Below, one piece after another: positions 15,349-22,693 of a DNA stretch of 37,933 nucleotides. The translations under genes were made by a program, and so were the position numbers. The stretch is from a virus. The stretch is from the IMG/VR virus record IMGVR_UViG_3300047557_000568, positions 1-37,933 of that record, one strand, 5' to 3'. The number at the start of each line of letters is the position of its first letter. The stretch's first letter is position 1. The notes under the pieces were generated by a model that worked only from the letters and a program-made list of their open reading frames with translations, was not told the DNA's origin and did no database searches.

Positions 15349-15638
15349 TATTTACTCCAACTATAAATTATTCCAAGTTTACCATTGTCTAAAGGCATAG
15401 AGCCTTCAACTTTCCAACCAGTTACCTCTCCAAACTTTGCTAGTTTTGTGTTATCCTCTTCAACAAGGGCAACTAACGGAGTTCCGACAAGATACTGCAA
15501 TAAATTTAAATCTTCTAAAAACTTCTTCTTTACTTCTTTGTTCCACTTAAAGACATCAGTATGAAACCAGTGCATACCGCTAAAGTATTCTAAAAACATC
15601 ACATAATCTTTACGCTGTACGACTGGTGTCTTTATCAT
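15348..15638 (-). CDS. GNAT-like small virion-block protein, 96 aa
   Basis: The ATG at 15638 sits in the stop of the tail fibre gene (TAATG), the coupling used throughout this arm, so I prefer it to an ATG 18 bases upstream. The 96-residue protein (MIKTPVVQRKDYVMFLEYFSGMHWFHTDVFKWN... LVALVEEDNTKLAKFGEVTGW) looks like the compact acetyltransferase-fold proteins found in phage structural operons, some annotated as T7 gp13-like. No acetyl-CoA motif is clear, so enzymatic activity is doubtful. Confidence 0.5.
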   Translation of the reverse strand: MIKTPVVQRKDYVMFLEYFSGMHWFHTDVFKWNKEVKKKFLEDLNLLQYLVGTPLVALVEEDNTKLAKFGEVTGWKVEGSMPLDNGKLGIIYSWSK

Positions 15639-16330
15639 TAAGCTGTACGTTTCCACATATAAACAACAATGTATGGAGGCAAGTTAGCATTAGTGCCGCT
15701 AGAGCCTGTAGAGGCGTTAGTCGTAGCAACAGTAATACCTGTTGTAGTTGTATTAGTAAAAGTGTTCGGACCTAATCCGACACCAGCATCTCGGACAAAC
15801 TCTTGTGCTACAGCACTGCCATCATTGGCTGTAGAATCTGTTGAACCTACAAAATGCCTATGTCCAGGGTCTGTAACAGTAGAAGTAGCTGTATGTGTAT
15901 GCGATACAACAATAGCGTCTTTAGAACCGCCAGTTTCCTCAGCAGTGTCAAATAAAGGGTCTTCTGAGTTAAAACCAACAGGCATACGACCAGCGCCGAA
16001 CGCTGTCCAAGTACCGAATCCTAAAAGAGTTGCTGGGTTGGTATTGTTTGTAGCGTTCATGTAAATAGAACCTACAGGGTATGCAACCTGTAATGCTGTT
16101 GTTACAAAAGCTGTTGTTGCAATCTGTGTAGTGTTTGTACCTGCGACTGCAGTAGGAGCTGCTGGTGTGCCAGTAAATGTAGGACTTGCTGTATCTGCTT
16201 TGGATGATATGGCAGAAGCAATAGCATTAAATTCGTCATCAATCTCAGTTCCTTTGACTGTTTTGCGAGGGTCTCCAGTGGTGTAACCGTCTTTAACTGC
16301 AAAGTTCGTGCCTTTTGTGTAATCACTCAT
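15638..16330 (-). CDS. Tail fibre / tail collar domain protein
   Basis: A 230-residue fibre protein. The N-terminus (GTEIDDEFNAIASAISSKADTASPTFTGTP) is the repeat-type shaft found in many fibres. From about residue 85 a collar-type head domain starts: YPVGSIYMNATNNTNPATLLGFGTWTAFGAGRMPVG. The HTHTATST and GHRH histidine clusters may hold metal ions, as in T4 gp12, and the end NLPPYIVVYMWKRTA is typical. It would bind the host surface. RBS AAGAGG. Confidence 0.88.
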   Translation of the reverse strand: MSDYTKGTNFAVKDGYTTGDPRKTVKGTEIDDEFNAIASAISSKADTASPTFTGTPAAPTAVAGTNTTQIATTAFVTTALQVAYPVGSIYMNATNNTNPATLLGFGTWTAFGAGRMPVGFNSEDPLFDTAEETGGSKDAIVVSHTHTATSTVTDPGHRHFVGSTDSTANDGSAVAQEFVRDAGVGLGPNTFTNTTTTGITVATTNASTGSSGTNANLPPYIVVYMWKRTA

Positions 16331-16339
16331 AATAACCTC

Positions 16340-18142
16340 TTAGATTAAATTCTTACCTGCTTTTAAGCTGAAATCTAGTTTTTGAATAGACACAGGAACG
16401 CCGTTTACGTCTGTTTCAAACCCTAACTGTAATATTTTTCCTGAACCACCTAAGTTTGCTTTTACATTCTCTAAAGAAATACCAGTAGAATATTCTGCAA
16501 TACCATATTCAGCAATACCATATTCGTATACTTCAGAACCGTTCAATATAACTGTTTGTGAATTATAATTAAACGAATAATCAAAACTCCACTTCATTGT
16601 TATTGGCTGTGAAGAACCGCCGATAGCAACCATGTTTATTTTCTTTAGTATCTTGATGATAGCTGGTTGGTCAAAGTCGAAGTAGTTGGTGTAGTAAGAC
16701 ATACGATATGCTTGTTCATTGTCTGTATATCCTGTATACTCACCAATATAGCCTGCTTGACCTACATACAGTTTTCTAGCCTGTGTAACAACAAAAGCAG
16801 TTGGAACTAAACCAGCCCATGTTGTTACTCTTGCTGAGCCATCCTGTAGCGTTCCTCTTGTGTCAAAACAATAAACTATTTTAGAAGCAGGTAACGACAG
16901 TAAATAAAAAGCCTCTGTTGAGAAGTAAACTGCTTTAATATTTTCTACGTCTTCACCGTTTACAGCTTGTACTAATTCGTCACGGACATTCTTTGATACA
17001 TCTCTGAACGGTAATGACTTTTCTTGTACGGTTCGTTGAAACGACAAAACACCCGCAGCAGATAAGAATAGAATATCTGTACCTGCGACAGAAGCTACAG
17101 AATCTCTAGCAATACAACCCGCACCGCTAATGGTGTCAGACAGAGTCATTGCTGACGGGTCTTGTGGATTAGCGTAAATAACAATATGACGCTGACAGAA
17201 TATTACCAAGAAACCATTATGAGCAGCTAAGGCGACAATAGGGTCATTGTTCGGAACTACTTCAGAGATATTCAAGTAGCCTGAAGTCCCTGTTTTCCAT
17301 TCTTTAGGATTCAACAAATCACTAAAGTAAACTGTTTGTCTATCTCCTGCAATGTCAGCAACCCATGTACGTCCAAAAGCAGTCAAGACACAGTTAGGCT
17401 GAAATGTCGATGCTGTGTATGTTCCTGGTAAATTAGTAGCAACATCGCCCAAACGCTGAAAGCCGTAAGGACCATCGTGAGTGTTTCCTGTGCTGCTAAC
17501 TTTATGGTAAACCAGTGCTGGGTGTCCCGATTGAACAACTACAGCGTGTCCTGACGGCGTAGCGCCTGTGTCAAAAGGCATTCCAGCCATCTGCCAGTCA
17601 TCGTCAGTAATGCTATAACTAACAGTATTCCAAGATTCTACATTACCGCTAGTTGTCCCTGTAGGTACAGTGACTGTAAATGTATTTGTAGCAGCACTAG
17701 CGACAGTATAAAAACCATCGACAGCAGTACCGCTAGTGAAATTCAAATAGACAACAGCGCCATTAGAATAACCATGCGACGTAATCGTAATAGTTGCTGT
17801 TGTGCCTGTCTGAGAGTAAGTACCAGTCTTCTTTGTAGTACCAATTACTTTCTGCTCAGTAAGGGTTGTTGTGCCTGTATACAGCTTATTGTTAGCAGCA
17901 GATAACAAGACATTACCGTCATCTAATACTAGCTCAAACAAAGCCTTAAAAGAGCCTGTAGAAGCTGCAGAAGAGTTTACCTTTTCCCAACCTTTACGAG
18001 AACCAATACGACCAAATCTATCAATAACACAGTTCTCAGCCTGTAAAGCAAAACCACTATTCAACTGAATAGAGGAGTCTTGCTTATTTAAGCCAAAGAA
18101 GCCAGGAGCAGCGATAGAGCCGACTAGGAACTGTTCTGCCAT
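16340..18142 (-). CDS. Tail tubular protein B-like / large tail protein
   Basis: A 600-residue beta-rich protein starting at ATG 18142 in a TAATG overlap with the upstream tail tube gene; a TTG 15 bases upstream is less likely. The N-terminus GSIAAPGFFGLNKQDSS... NCVIDRFGRIGSRKGWEKV is typical of nozzle or tail-tube B proteins of podoviruses. An Ig/BIg-like insert with Thr-rich strands (about 100-170) is followed by propeller-like blades. The position right after the gp11-type gene matches T7 gp11-gp12 order. Confidence 0.75.
   Translation of the reverse strand: MAEQFLVGSIAAPGFFGLNKQDSSIQLNSGFALQAENCVIDRFGRIGSRKGWEKVNSSAASTGSFKALFELVLDDGNVLLSAANNKLYTGTTTLTEQKVIGTTKKTGTYSQTGTTATITITSHGYSNGAVVYLNFTSGTAVDGFYTVASAATNTFTVTVPTGTTSGNVESWNTVSYSITDDDWQMAGMPFDTGATPSGHAVVVQSGHPALVYHKVSSTGNTHDGPYGFQRLGDVATNLPGTYTASTFQPNCVLTAFGRTWVADIAGDRQTVYFSDLLNPKEWKTGTSGYLNISEVVPNNDPIVALAAHNGFLVIFCQRHIVIYANPQDPSAMTLSDTISGAGCIARDSVASVAGTDILFLSAAGVLSFQRTVQEKSLPFRDVSKNVRDELVQAVNGEDVENIKAVYFSTEAFYLLSLPASKIVYCFDTRGTLQDGSARVTTWAGLVPTAFVVTQARKLYVGQAGYIGEYTGYTDNEQAYRMSYYTNYFDFDQPAIIKILKKINMVAIGGSSQPITMKWSFDYSFNYNSQTVILNGSEVYEYGIAEYGIAEYSTGISLENVKANLGGSGKILQLGFETDVNGVPVSIQKLDFSLKAGKNLI
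16490..16525 (-). repeat. Short 15-bp tandem repeat inside the tail protein gene
   Basis: ATATTCTGCAATACC is followed by ATATTCAGCAATACC and a third partial copy. It encodes a repeated YGIAE in the C-terminal part of the tail protein (EYGIAEYGIAEYS). The length is a multiple of three, so copy number can change without a frameshift. Confidence 0.85.
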
Positions 18143-18789
18143 TATGGTGCTATCCAAATTTCAAAGTCTTGGTTACGACCTTGTTCGATTGCAATATGGT
18201 CTGCTAAAGACTGACGATACAGTCCATAGGCTTCAGAAGAAGCTAAACCACCGTCTTCACCACGCTCTGCTAATGCTTTAGCGTATGCCAAGAATGTAAC
18301 AGGCTCACTAGGTACTTTAATTACATCAGCATTGTTTGTTAGGACAGCCTGTGGCTTAATGACATGAAATCTAATAGTATAAGAACTATCAGGGACAGGA
18401 AATAGATTTACTTTAGTGTCGCCGTTGCTGTCAGTTCCTCTGAAGTTATAATACGTCGGAGAACCTTTTTGCAAAGGAGTCATTGCATAGAATTGATTTA
18501 ACCACGCTGTCGGAGCGACATTGAGAAAGGTGTCTTTAGTGTCGTTAAGAACATCAACAACTTTAAAGCGAACACCAGCGTCGGTTAGTGTATAGTTGTA
18601 AGTATCAGCAACAGCTGAAACTGTAATAGTGTCGTACAAAGCATTCCATTGCCATGAGTCTTCAACTTCACGCTTTGCATCATTGACAAACTGTGCTATC
18701 ATCTTAGAATAAGCACTATCGTTCACAGAGGAAACTTCTGTTTCTCTGAGTCTGCGTAAGACATTATTTACGAGTTCAAGATATGTCAT
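18142..18789 (-). CDS. Tail tubular protein A-like (T7 gp11 type) head-tail connector
   Basis: A 215-residue protein with the gatekeeper/tail-tube A pattern: MTYLELVNNVLRRLRETEVSSV at the N-terminus, FVNDAKREVEDSWQWNAL (about 33-50), and the helical end SEAYGLYRQSLADHIAIEQ. It joins the portal to the tail nozzle. The gene is preceded directly by a strong promoter; AAGGAAT lies 5 nt before the ATG. It is followed by the tail tube B-like gene with a TAATG overlap. Confidence 0.88.
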   Translation of the reverse strand: MTYLELVNNVLRRLRETEVSSVNDSAYSKMIAQFVNDAKREVEDSWQWNALYDTITVSAVADTYNYTLTDAGVRFKVVDVLNDTKDTFLNVAPTAWLNQFYAMTPLQKGSPTYYNFRGTDSNGDTKVNLFPVPDSSYTIRFHVIKPQAVLTNNADVIKVPSEPVTFLAYAKALAERGEDGGLASSEAYGLYRQSLADHIAIEQGRNQDFEIWIAP

Positions 18790-18799
18790 TATATTCCTT

Positions 18800-18828
18800 A
18801 GTGTAGCACAGTTTTACTGTATTGTCAA
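18800..18828 (-). promoter_or_regulatory. Late promoter P3 (sigma70, extended -10)
   Basis: On the minus strand: TTGACA (18828-18823), a 17-bp spacer, TACACT (18805-18800), with TG preceding the -10 by one base. The spacer contains the perfect palindrome ACAGT-TTT-ACTGT (18808-18820), a possible operator. The predicted start is only about 5 nt before the tail tube A start codon, so the transcript may be nearly leaderless. Confidence 0.85.
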
Positions 18829-18834
18829 GCAATT

Positions 18835-19113
18835 TTACCACTTGACTTTGTCAGCCCAATATGCAGCAGACATCTTTCCTTTAGCGATGTTGTCGGCGTG
18901 TCTTGCCTTAAATGACTTCTGACGGGCTTTTTCAGAGGCTGTTTTAGGAGCTGCGCCAGCGCCTTTGACACCCTGTTGACCAAATCGAATGGTCTTAACT
19001 TTGTCACCCTCTTTAGCAACGACAACATGACTCTTTGTCGGATGACTAGGAGTCTTTTTAGGCTTGTTATACCCTGAGACACCAACCTTGGCTAGTCTTG
19101 AGTCTTTTTTCAT
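18835..19113 (-). CDS. Basic hypothetical protein, 92 aa
   Basis: A 92-residue lysine-rich protein (MKKDSRLAKVGVSGYNKPKK..., KTIRFGQQGVKGAGAAPKT, ARQKSFKARHADNIAKGKMSAAYWADKVKW). The segment FKARHADNIAKGKMSAAYWADKVKW is a motif I associate with a small protein seen in many aquatic and T7-like phage genomes. Function unknown; composition suggests DNA or capsid contact. Coupled to the upstream gene by ATGA. Confidence 0.8.
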   Translation of the reverse strand: MKKDSRLAKVGVSGYNKPKKTPSHPTKSHVVVAKEGDKVKTIRFGQQGVKGAGAAPKTASEKARQKSFKARHADNIAKGKMSAAYWADKVKW

Positions 19114-19256
19114 CGTTTTTTAGCTGTTTTAGCAGCTTCCTTAAAGTCTTTAGCTGTTGGAGCGCCTTTAGAACCTACTTTACGCATCTTCTCACCAGAG
19201 CCAGCCTTAATACGCTTACGCTTGGCTGCGATGTTTGCATAGAGTCCTTGCTTCAT
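19110..19256 (-). CDS. Small basic protein, 48 aa
   Basis: A 48-residue protein, about one third Lys/Arg: [49 protein letters not shown] recall similar MKQGLYANI small proteins in many phages. Start in the TAATG of the upstream gene; stop overlaps the next start. Possible DNA condensing or virion component; unproven. Confidence 0.8.
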   Translation of the reverse strand: MKQGLYANIAAKRKRIKAGSGEKMRKVGSKGAPTAKDFKEAAKTAKKR

Positions 19257-19429
19257 TAACGACCTCTTGCGCTACGGTTTTTCATTGTACGACCGCCACG
19301 CTGTGGAAGAGACTTACCAGCTTTAGATAACGCAATAGCCACTGCTTGTTTCTGTGGTTTACCTTCTTTAACCATCATGCGGATGTTAGAAGATACTGTT
19401 TTGTCTGATTTACCTTTTTTGAGTGGCAT
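19256..19429 (-). CDS. Small basic protein, 57 aa (MPLKKGKS type)
   Basis: A 57-residue basic protein: [39 protein letters not shown], ending [14 protein letters not shown]. The pattern with [17 protein letters not shown] occurs in many phage structural operons (DUF6496-like); its role is not known. Coupled by TAATG at both ends. Confidence 0.8.
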   Translation of the reverse strand: MPLKKGKSDKTVSSNIRMMVKEGKPQKQAVAIALSKAGKSLPQRGGRTMKNRSARGR

Positions 19430-19590
19430 TATTTCATTCCTTTCATCATCTTAGCTTTCATCTTTTCTTCAGCCATGTCAGCCTTCTCTTCCATTTTCTT
19501 ATATTTAATCATGTCTTTCAAGAAGCTGATTTCTGATGAAGATAAAGAAGCCTTTGGTGTTGACTTCTTTGCTGGTTTCTTAGTTGCCAT
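19429..19590 (-). CDS. Small lysine/methionine-rich protein, 53 aa
   Basis: A 53-residue protein: a Lys/Ser-rich N-terminus ([20 protein letters not shown]) followed by a helix rich in Lys, Met and Glu ([31 protein letters not shown]). It is the first of four basic proteins translated in a chain. No known family is recognised. Confidence 0.7.
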   Translation of the reverse strand: MATKKPAKKSTPKASLSSSEISFLKDMIKYKKMEEKADMAEEKMKAKMMKGMK

Positions 19591-19592
19591 TA

Positions 19593-19937
19593 TTAGCTCC
19601 CGTTCTGATAAGAGGTGTTTTGATGAATCTCTACAGTAAAGATTACTGAGAAAGAACTTGTTGCTTCTGGTGTTACTCGTAATTCGTCATACTCATCCAT
19701 CACCATACGACCTTGGCTAAATTGAATATAATCTCCAGCGCCAATCGACTTTCCACCCATAATGATTGTACTGTCGTTTTCACTAGAGTCGTACCACGAG
19801 GCAGTTATTGACTTTGAACTACCGCCATAGTTAGAGAAAAACAACAATGTAGCAATAGCCTTACATCCTTTAGGGACTGTATAGACTGTATTAGCCACAC
19901 CTGCTGTTAAGTTTTCACCTACTGTAAGTTCTCTCAT
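19593..19937 (-). CDS. Beta-rich structural hypothetical protein, 114 aa
   Basis: A 114-residue protein with regular beta strands (ANTVYTVPKGCKAIATLLFFSNYGG, SITASWYDSSEN, SFSVIFTVEIHQN). This layout resembles small jelly-roll decoration or tail proteins of phages. It begins in the stop of the upstream membrane protein gene (ATGA). The location between capsid and tail tube genes supports a virion role. Confidence 0.6.
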   Translation of the reverse strand: MRELTVGENLTAGVANTVYTVPKGCKAIATLLFFSNYGGSSKSITASWYDSSENDSTIIMGGKSIGAGDYIQFSQGRMVMDEYDELRVTPEATSSFSVIFTVEIHQNTSYQNGS

Positions 19938-20146
19938 TTAATAACCCAGTGTGATGTAATGAACGTGACAATACCGCCAACCATAGACGCAACAGTCATG
20001 CCCATCCAGAAACCGCCTTTAGACTTATTAGCCAAAGCCAGTAACTCTTCCATTCCTGACTCTAACTTATCGATTTTTTTCTCCATTGCTTCTACTTGAG
20101 CAACGAGTTTTCCATACTTATATGGGTCAATTTGTCCGTCGTTCAT
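19934..20146 (-). CDS. Coiled-coil plus one membrane segment, holin-like, 70 aa
   Basis: A 70-residue protein: heptad helix about 13-42 (KLVAQVEAMEKKIDKLESGMEELLALANK), then one hydrophobic segment (FWMGMTVASMVGGIVTFITSHWVI). The arrangement resembles XhlA-type hemolysin/holin accessory proteins. It is far from the lysozyme gene, so a lysis role is uncertain. RBS AGGAAGCTGAA. Confidence 0.6.
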   Translation of the reverse strand: MNDGQIDPYKYGKLVAQVEAMEKKIDKLESGMEELLALANKSKGGFWMGMTVASMVGGIVTFITSHWVIK

Positions 20147-20191
20147 TTCAGCTTCCTATTATCTTACTTAAAGACTCTCGTAAGAATCCTT

Positions 20192-20215
20192 AAGAAAGAA
20201 CCCTCCGAAGAGGGT
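20192..20215 (-). terminator. Intrinsic terminator after the capsid gene
   Basis: Read on the minus strand: ACCCTC, loop TTCG, GAGGGT, then TCTTTCTT. It lies 15 bp after the major capsid stop, the same place as the T7 late terminator. The core CCCTC-TTCG-GAGGG is the same as in the terminator at 10230. No strong promoter follows it, so the next six genes probably depend on read-through. Confidence 0.85.
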
Positions 20216-20229
20216 CTTTCTAGCCAATA

Positions 20230-21192
20230 TTAGGCGTTTACAGCCAATACGAAGCCAGCTTCTGGACGTACTGTCTTAACACCGTAAAGTGTGTCGGCAG
20301 TGTACAGAGTTGACAAGTATTCTTGCTTGTACTGAGTCTGTGAACGAACACCAACTTGCTCAGCGAGAACCATAGTATCAGTATGGAACAAGAGAGCAGC
20401 TTTGATAGCGTCGCCAGCAGTGTTTTCAGCGGCTGTTTCGATAACTGGCATATTGCTTGACACATAGATGTCAATGCCATACAACTTACCGATTTGACCA
20501 TTTTGAACACCACGACCATCAACGAAGTCAGAGCTGTTATAACGGTCGATACCCATGATAGAGTTACGCAATGAAGGAGGAATCGCAAACTTACGACCAT
20601 CCATTGGAACATCAGCGTCGTCCATCAACTGAATCAACTTACGGAAACCAGCATCAGTAAATACGTCAGATGTAGTTACTGTGTCAACAGCATAAGCAGT
20701 CAAACCAGTAGTTGCATCGATGTAGTACGCATTGCTGTGTACCCAGTCAGCACCGTCGCTGTCGCCAAAAGACTTACCCAAAGCGATGAGGTCGTCATCA
20801 ACTTGCTTAGCCAAAGCATAACCAGCGTCTTCTGTGTAGAAAGAACGCAATGAAGCCAATGCTTGAACTTCAGAGATGTCTTCGATGAAACGTGAGTACT
20901 CATAGTGCTTGTCAATCAAAACTTGCACTTCTGACTCAGTGTCAGCTTGGATGTTAACCAATGTAGCTGCAGCTTTAGCAGATGCTTGACCACGAGTTGG
21001 CTTAGGAATATGCAATGTGTCGCCCTTCTTACCACGGAAAGACATCTTGCGAACTAAGTTAGCTAGAATCAAGTTCTTCTTGTATGCAGCGATAACCTCA
21101 TCACTCCAAATCTCAGGAATGAATGTACCAGCGTTTGCTTTTGTTACAACTGATGACGAGTCACCAGGGAAACGTTCTACGGATAATGCCAT
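20230..21192 (-). CDS. Major capsid protein
   Basis: A 320-residue protein in the correct place after the scaffold gene. The N-terminus (GTFIPEIWSDEVIAAYKKNLILANLVRKMSFRGKKGDTLHIPKP) and HYEYSRFIEDISEVQALASLRSFYTEDAGYALAKQVDDDL are typical of capsid proteins of marine and freshwater podoviruses, with an HK97-type fold expected. The ribosome binding site AAAGGAG is the best in the late arm, fitting high expression, and a terminator follows. Confidence 0.93.
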   Translation of the reverse strand: MALSVERFPGDSSSVVTKANAGTFIPEIWSDEVIAAYKKNLILANLVRKMSFRGKKGDTLHIPKPTRGQASAKAAATLVNIQADTESEVQVLIDKHYEYSRFIEDISEVQALASLRSFYTEDAGYALAKQVDDDLIALGKSFGDSDGADWVHSNAYYIDATTGLTAYAVDTVTTSDVFTDAGFRKLIQLMDDADVPMDGRKFAIPPSLRNSIMGIDRYNSSDFVDGRGVQNGQIGKLYGIDIYVSSNMPVIETAAENTAGDAIKAALLFHTDTMVLAEQVGVRSQTQYKQEYLSTLYTADTLYGVKTVRPEAGFVLAVNA

Positions 21193-21224
21193 GTTAAAAC
21201 TCCTTTAAAATATTAATACTAAAA

Positions 21225-22055
21225 TTACTTAACACGACCTTCCTGATATGCCTTCATGATTTCATCAGACATCGCCATATAGCGTTCAGGGTCGGTCATT
21301 CTCAATTTAATAAGGTCAGCACGACGATATACTTTTCTGCTTACTTCGCCAGAACCGCCGACATCAACAGAAGCAGCTTTCATTGCTTGTTCTTGAGCCT
21401 TAGCTTCGACATTCTGCGGAGTTACGTCTACTTTAGGTTGCTGCTGAACACCTTTTAGCGCCTTGTAGGTACTAAGAAGTTCATCAGCGGACTCAAAGTC
21501 GTATTCTGCGTCAGCCTTAGCAAATAACTGTAGTCGAATCGAAGAAGATTTAACCCAATCTTGGAAACCTGCATCTTGTGCAATGCTCACAAAGTCTGGA
21601 TGTTTTGCAGCCAGTTGTTGGGCTGTTTTCATTTTCTTCAACTCTAATGCAGCCATCTTTGCTTCTTGAACAGCAGGGTGCTTCTCTACTGTTTTCAATA
21701 CAGCTTTCTGTGGGTCTGCGAAAAAGTCTTCGTCTTGCGATTCTTCAATCGGCGCTGCTTCAACTTTAGCTTGGGACTCGAGTTGTTGTTTTAGCAGTTT
21801 GTCTGCAAGGCTTCGTACTTCATGCACTTCGTTAGCTTGTCTACCAATTAGCTTCTCAGCCTCCATGTGCATCTTAGCAATCTCTGCTGCTGATTTACCT
21901 TTATACTTCTCTGGTAAGTCTTCAGAAACTGCTTTGTCAACCGCTTCAGTATTTTCCGCTCTAGTGGAGTCTGGGACTGGGGTTGTAACATCTTGTACTA
22001 CTTCTTGCTCATTACCGCCAAACAGTTCTTCCTGTTCAATAAAGTTTGCTGCCAT
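21225..22055 (-). CDS. Capsid assembly scaffold protein
   Basis: A 276-residue acidic, helical protein. The N-terminal 60 residues are Glu/Asp-rich (EQEELFGGNEQEVVQDV), the middle has long helices (AEKLIGRQANEVHEVRSLADKLLKQQLE, KMAALELKKMKTAQQLAAKHPDFV), and the C-terminus is basic (RKVYRRADLIKLRMTDPERYMAMSDEIMKAYQEGRV), which in scaffold proteins binds the coat. It lies directly upstream of the capsid gene. RBS AGGAGAC. Confidence 0.88.
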   Translation of the reverse strand: MAANFIEQEELFGGNEQEVVQDVTTPVPDSTRAENTEAVDKAVSEDLPEKYKGKSAAEIAKMHMEAEKLIGRQANEVHEVRSLADKLLKQQLESQAKVEAAPIEESQDEDFFADPQKAVLKTVEKHPAVQEAKMAALELKKMKTAQQLAAKHPDFVSIAQDAGFQDWVKSSSIRLQLFAKADAEYDFESADELLSTYKALKGVQQQPKVDVTPQNVEAKAQEQAMKAASVDVGGSGEVSRKVYRRADLIKLRMTDPERYMAMSDEIMKAYQEGRVK

Positions 22056-22121
22056 TTAAAGTCTCCTGTCACCGAATCAAGTGATTTTAGGATTAATATA
22101 CTGAGGCTCTTTCGAGGTATC

Positions 22122-22355
22122 TCAGGCTTGGTTTTGTTTACGCTCGAGTTTCGCTTTCTCTTCATGTCTTTTAGCCCACTTATCGTACGCAGAGACATAG
22201 ATTGGGTCTGTGCCGTCTAGTTCGATTCGTGGTGCTGAGATAATCCGATTAGCGTCTTTGTCGCAACAATCACAAGGAACGCACACTGTCTCATAACCAA
22301 TGTACTTCTCTGTAATATGTCCGTCCTCGCACATAAACTCAAACATCCTACGCAT
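22122..22355 (-). CDS. FmdB-like zinc ribbon protein, 77 aa
   Basis: I place the start at ATG 22355, which has GGGAG 9 nt upstream; a GTG at 22361 is too close to it. MRRMFEFMCEDGHITEKYIGYE and then VPCDCCDKDANRIISAP form a CxxxG...CxCC pattern like the FmdB/regulatory zinc ribbon family. The C-terminus is a charged helix. Such proteins are common beside phage portal or scaffold genes; their function is unknown. Overlaps the upstream gene by 8 nt. Confidence 0.75.
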   Translation of the reverse strand: MRRMFEFMCEDGHITEKYIGYETVCVPCDCCDKDANRIISAPRIELDGTDPIYVSAYDKWAKRHEEKAKLERKQNQA

Positions 22356-22596
22356 CGCCACTGTCTCCCGACATGAGCTGTTCGTAGGCTGCTTCAGAAG
22401 CTGGTTTAAGGTTTAGAAGCCAATTCAGCAAATCTAGCTGACCACGCCTTAAATGCAACTCTGATTCCGTCGTGATTGGCATTACTTGGTTTAAGGAGTC
22501 GTACATCTTTTGTACGTCTTCCATTAGGTCTTGCCAACCCTCAGTCGCCATCATAGAAAAGCGACTGTCATAGTATCTTTGTAACTGTTTGTCCAT
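22348..22596 (-). CDS. Conserved phage hypothetical protein, 82 aa
   Basis: An 82-residue helical protein: DKQLQRYYDSRFSMMATEGWQDLMEDVQKMYDSLNQV, then ELHLRRGQLDLLNWLLNLKPA. The WQDLMEDV...LHLRRGQLDLLNWLL pattern is familiar from head-gene blocks of many T7-like and aquatic phages, next to scaffold or portal genes. Function unknown. First gene behind late promoter P2. Confidence 0.75.
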   Translation of the reverse strand: MDKQLQRYYDSRFSMMATEGWQDLMEDVQKMYDSLNQVMPITTESELHLRRGQLDLLNWLLNLKPASEAAYEQLMSGDSGDA

Positions 22597-22632
22597 TATT
22601 CTTTGTCCTTTTCGGAGAATAGGGTTAATTGT

Positions 22633-22648
22633 GTTGTATTTTTACAAC
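22633..22648. repeat. Perfect 6-4-6 inverted repeat at the P2 transcript start
   Basis: GTTGTA-TTTT-TACAAC, at about +4 to +19 of the predicted P2 transcript. It may be an operator or a stem-loop at the 5' end of the capsid mRNA that slows decay. Confidence 0.7.
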
Positions 22649-22658
22649 AGTGTGCCTA

Positions 22659-22687
22659 ATCTTACCACATTTTTATGGTTTTGTCAA
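22659..22687 (-). promoter_or_regulatory. Late promoter P2 (sigma70, extended -10)
   Basis: Minus strand: TTGACA (22687-22682), 17-bp spacer, TAAGAT (22664-22659), with TG one base before the -10. It lies upstream of the scaffold and capsid block in a gap of 97 bp and shares the spacer motif TAAAA-N-T-R-TG with the other two late promoters. Confidence 0.85.
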
Positions 22688-22693
22688 GTGTTT

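Noticed and set aside
21470-21490. CTGATGA on the minus strand as a second hammerhead core
   Set aside because: It is within the scaffold coding sequence and the GAA, stem II and stem III elements are absent.
22090-22130. Hairpin-like CTGAG/CTCAG sequence between scaffold and zinc-ribbon genes
   Set aside because: The pairing is interrupted and there is no T-run or promoter match, so I could not support a function.
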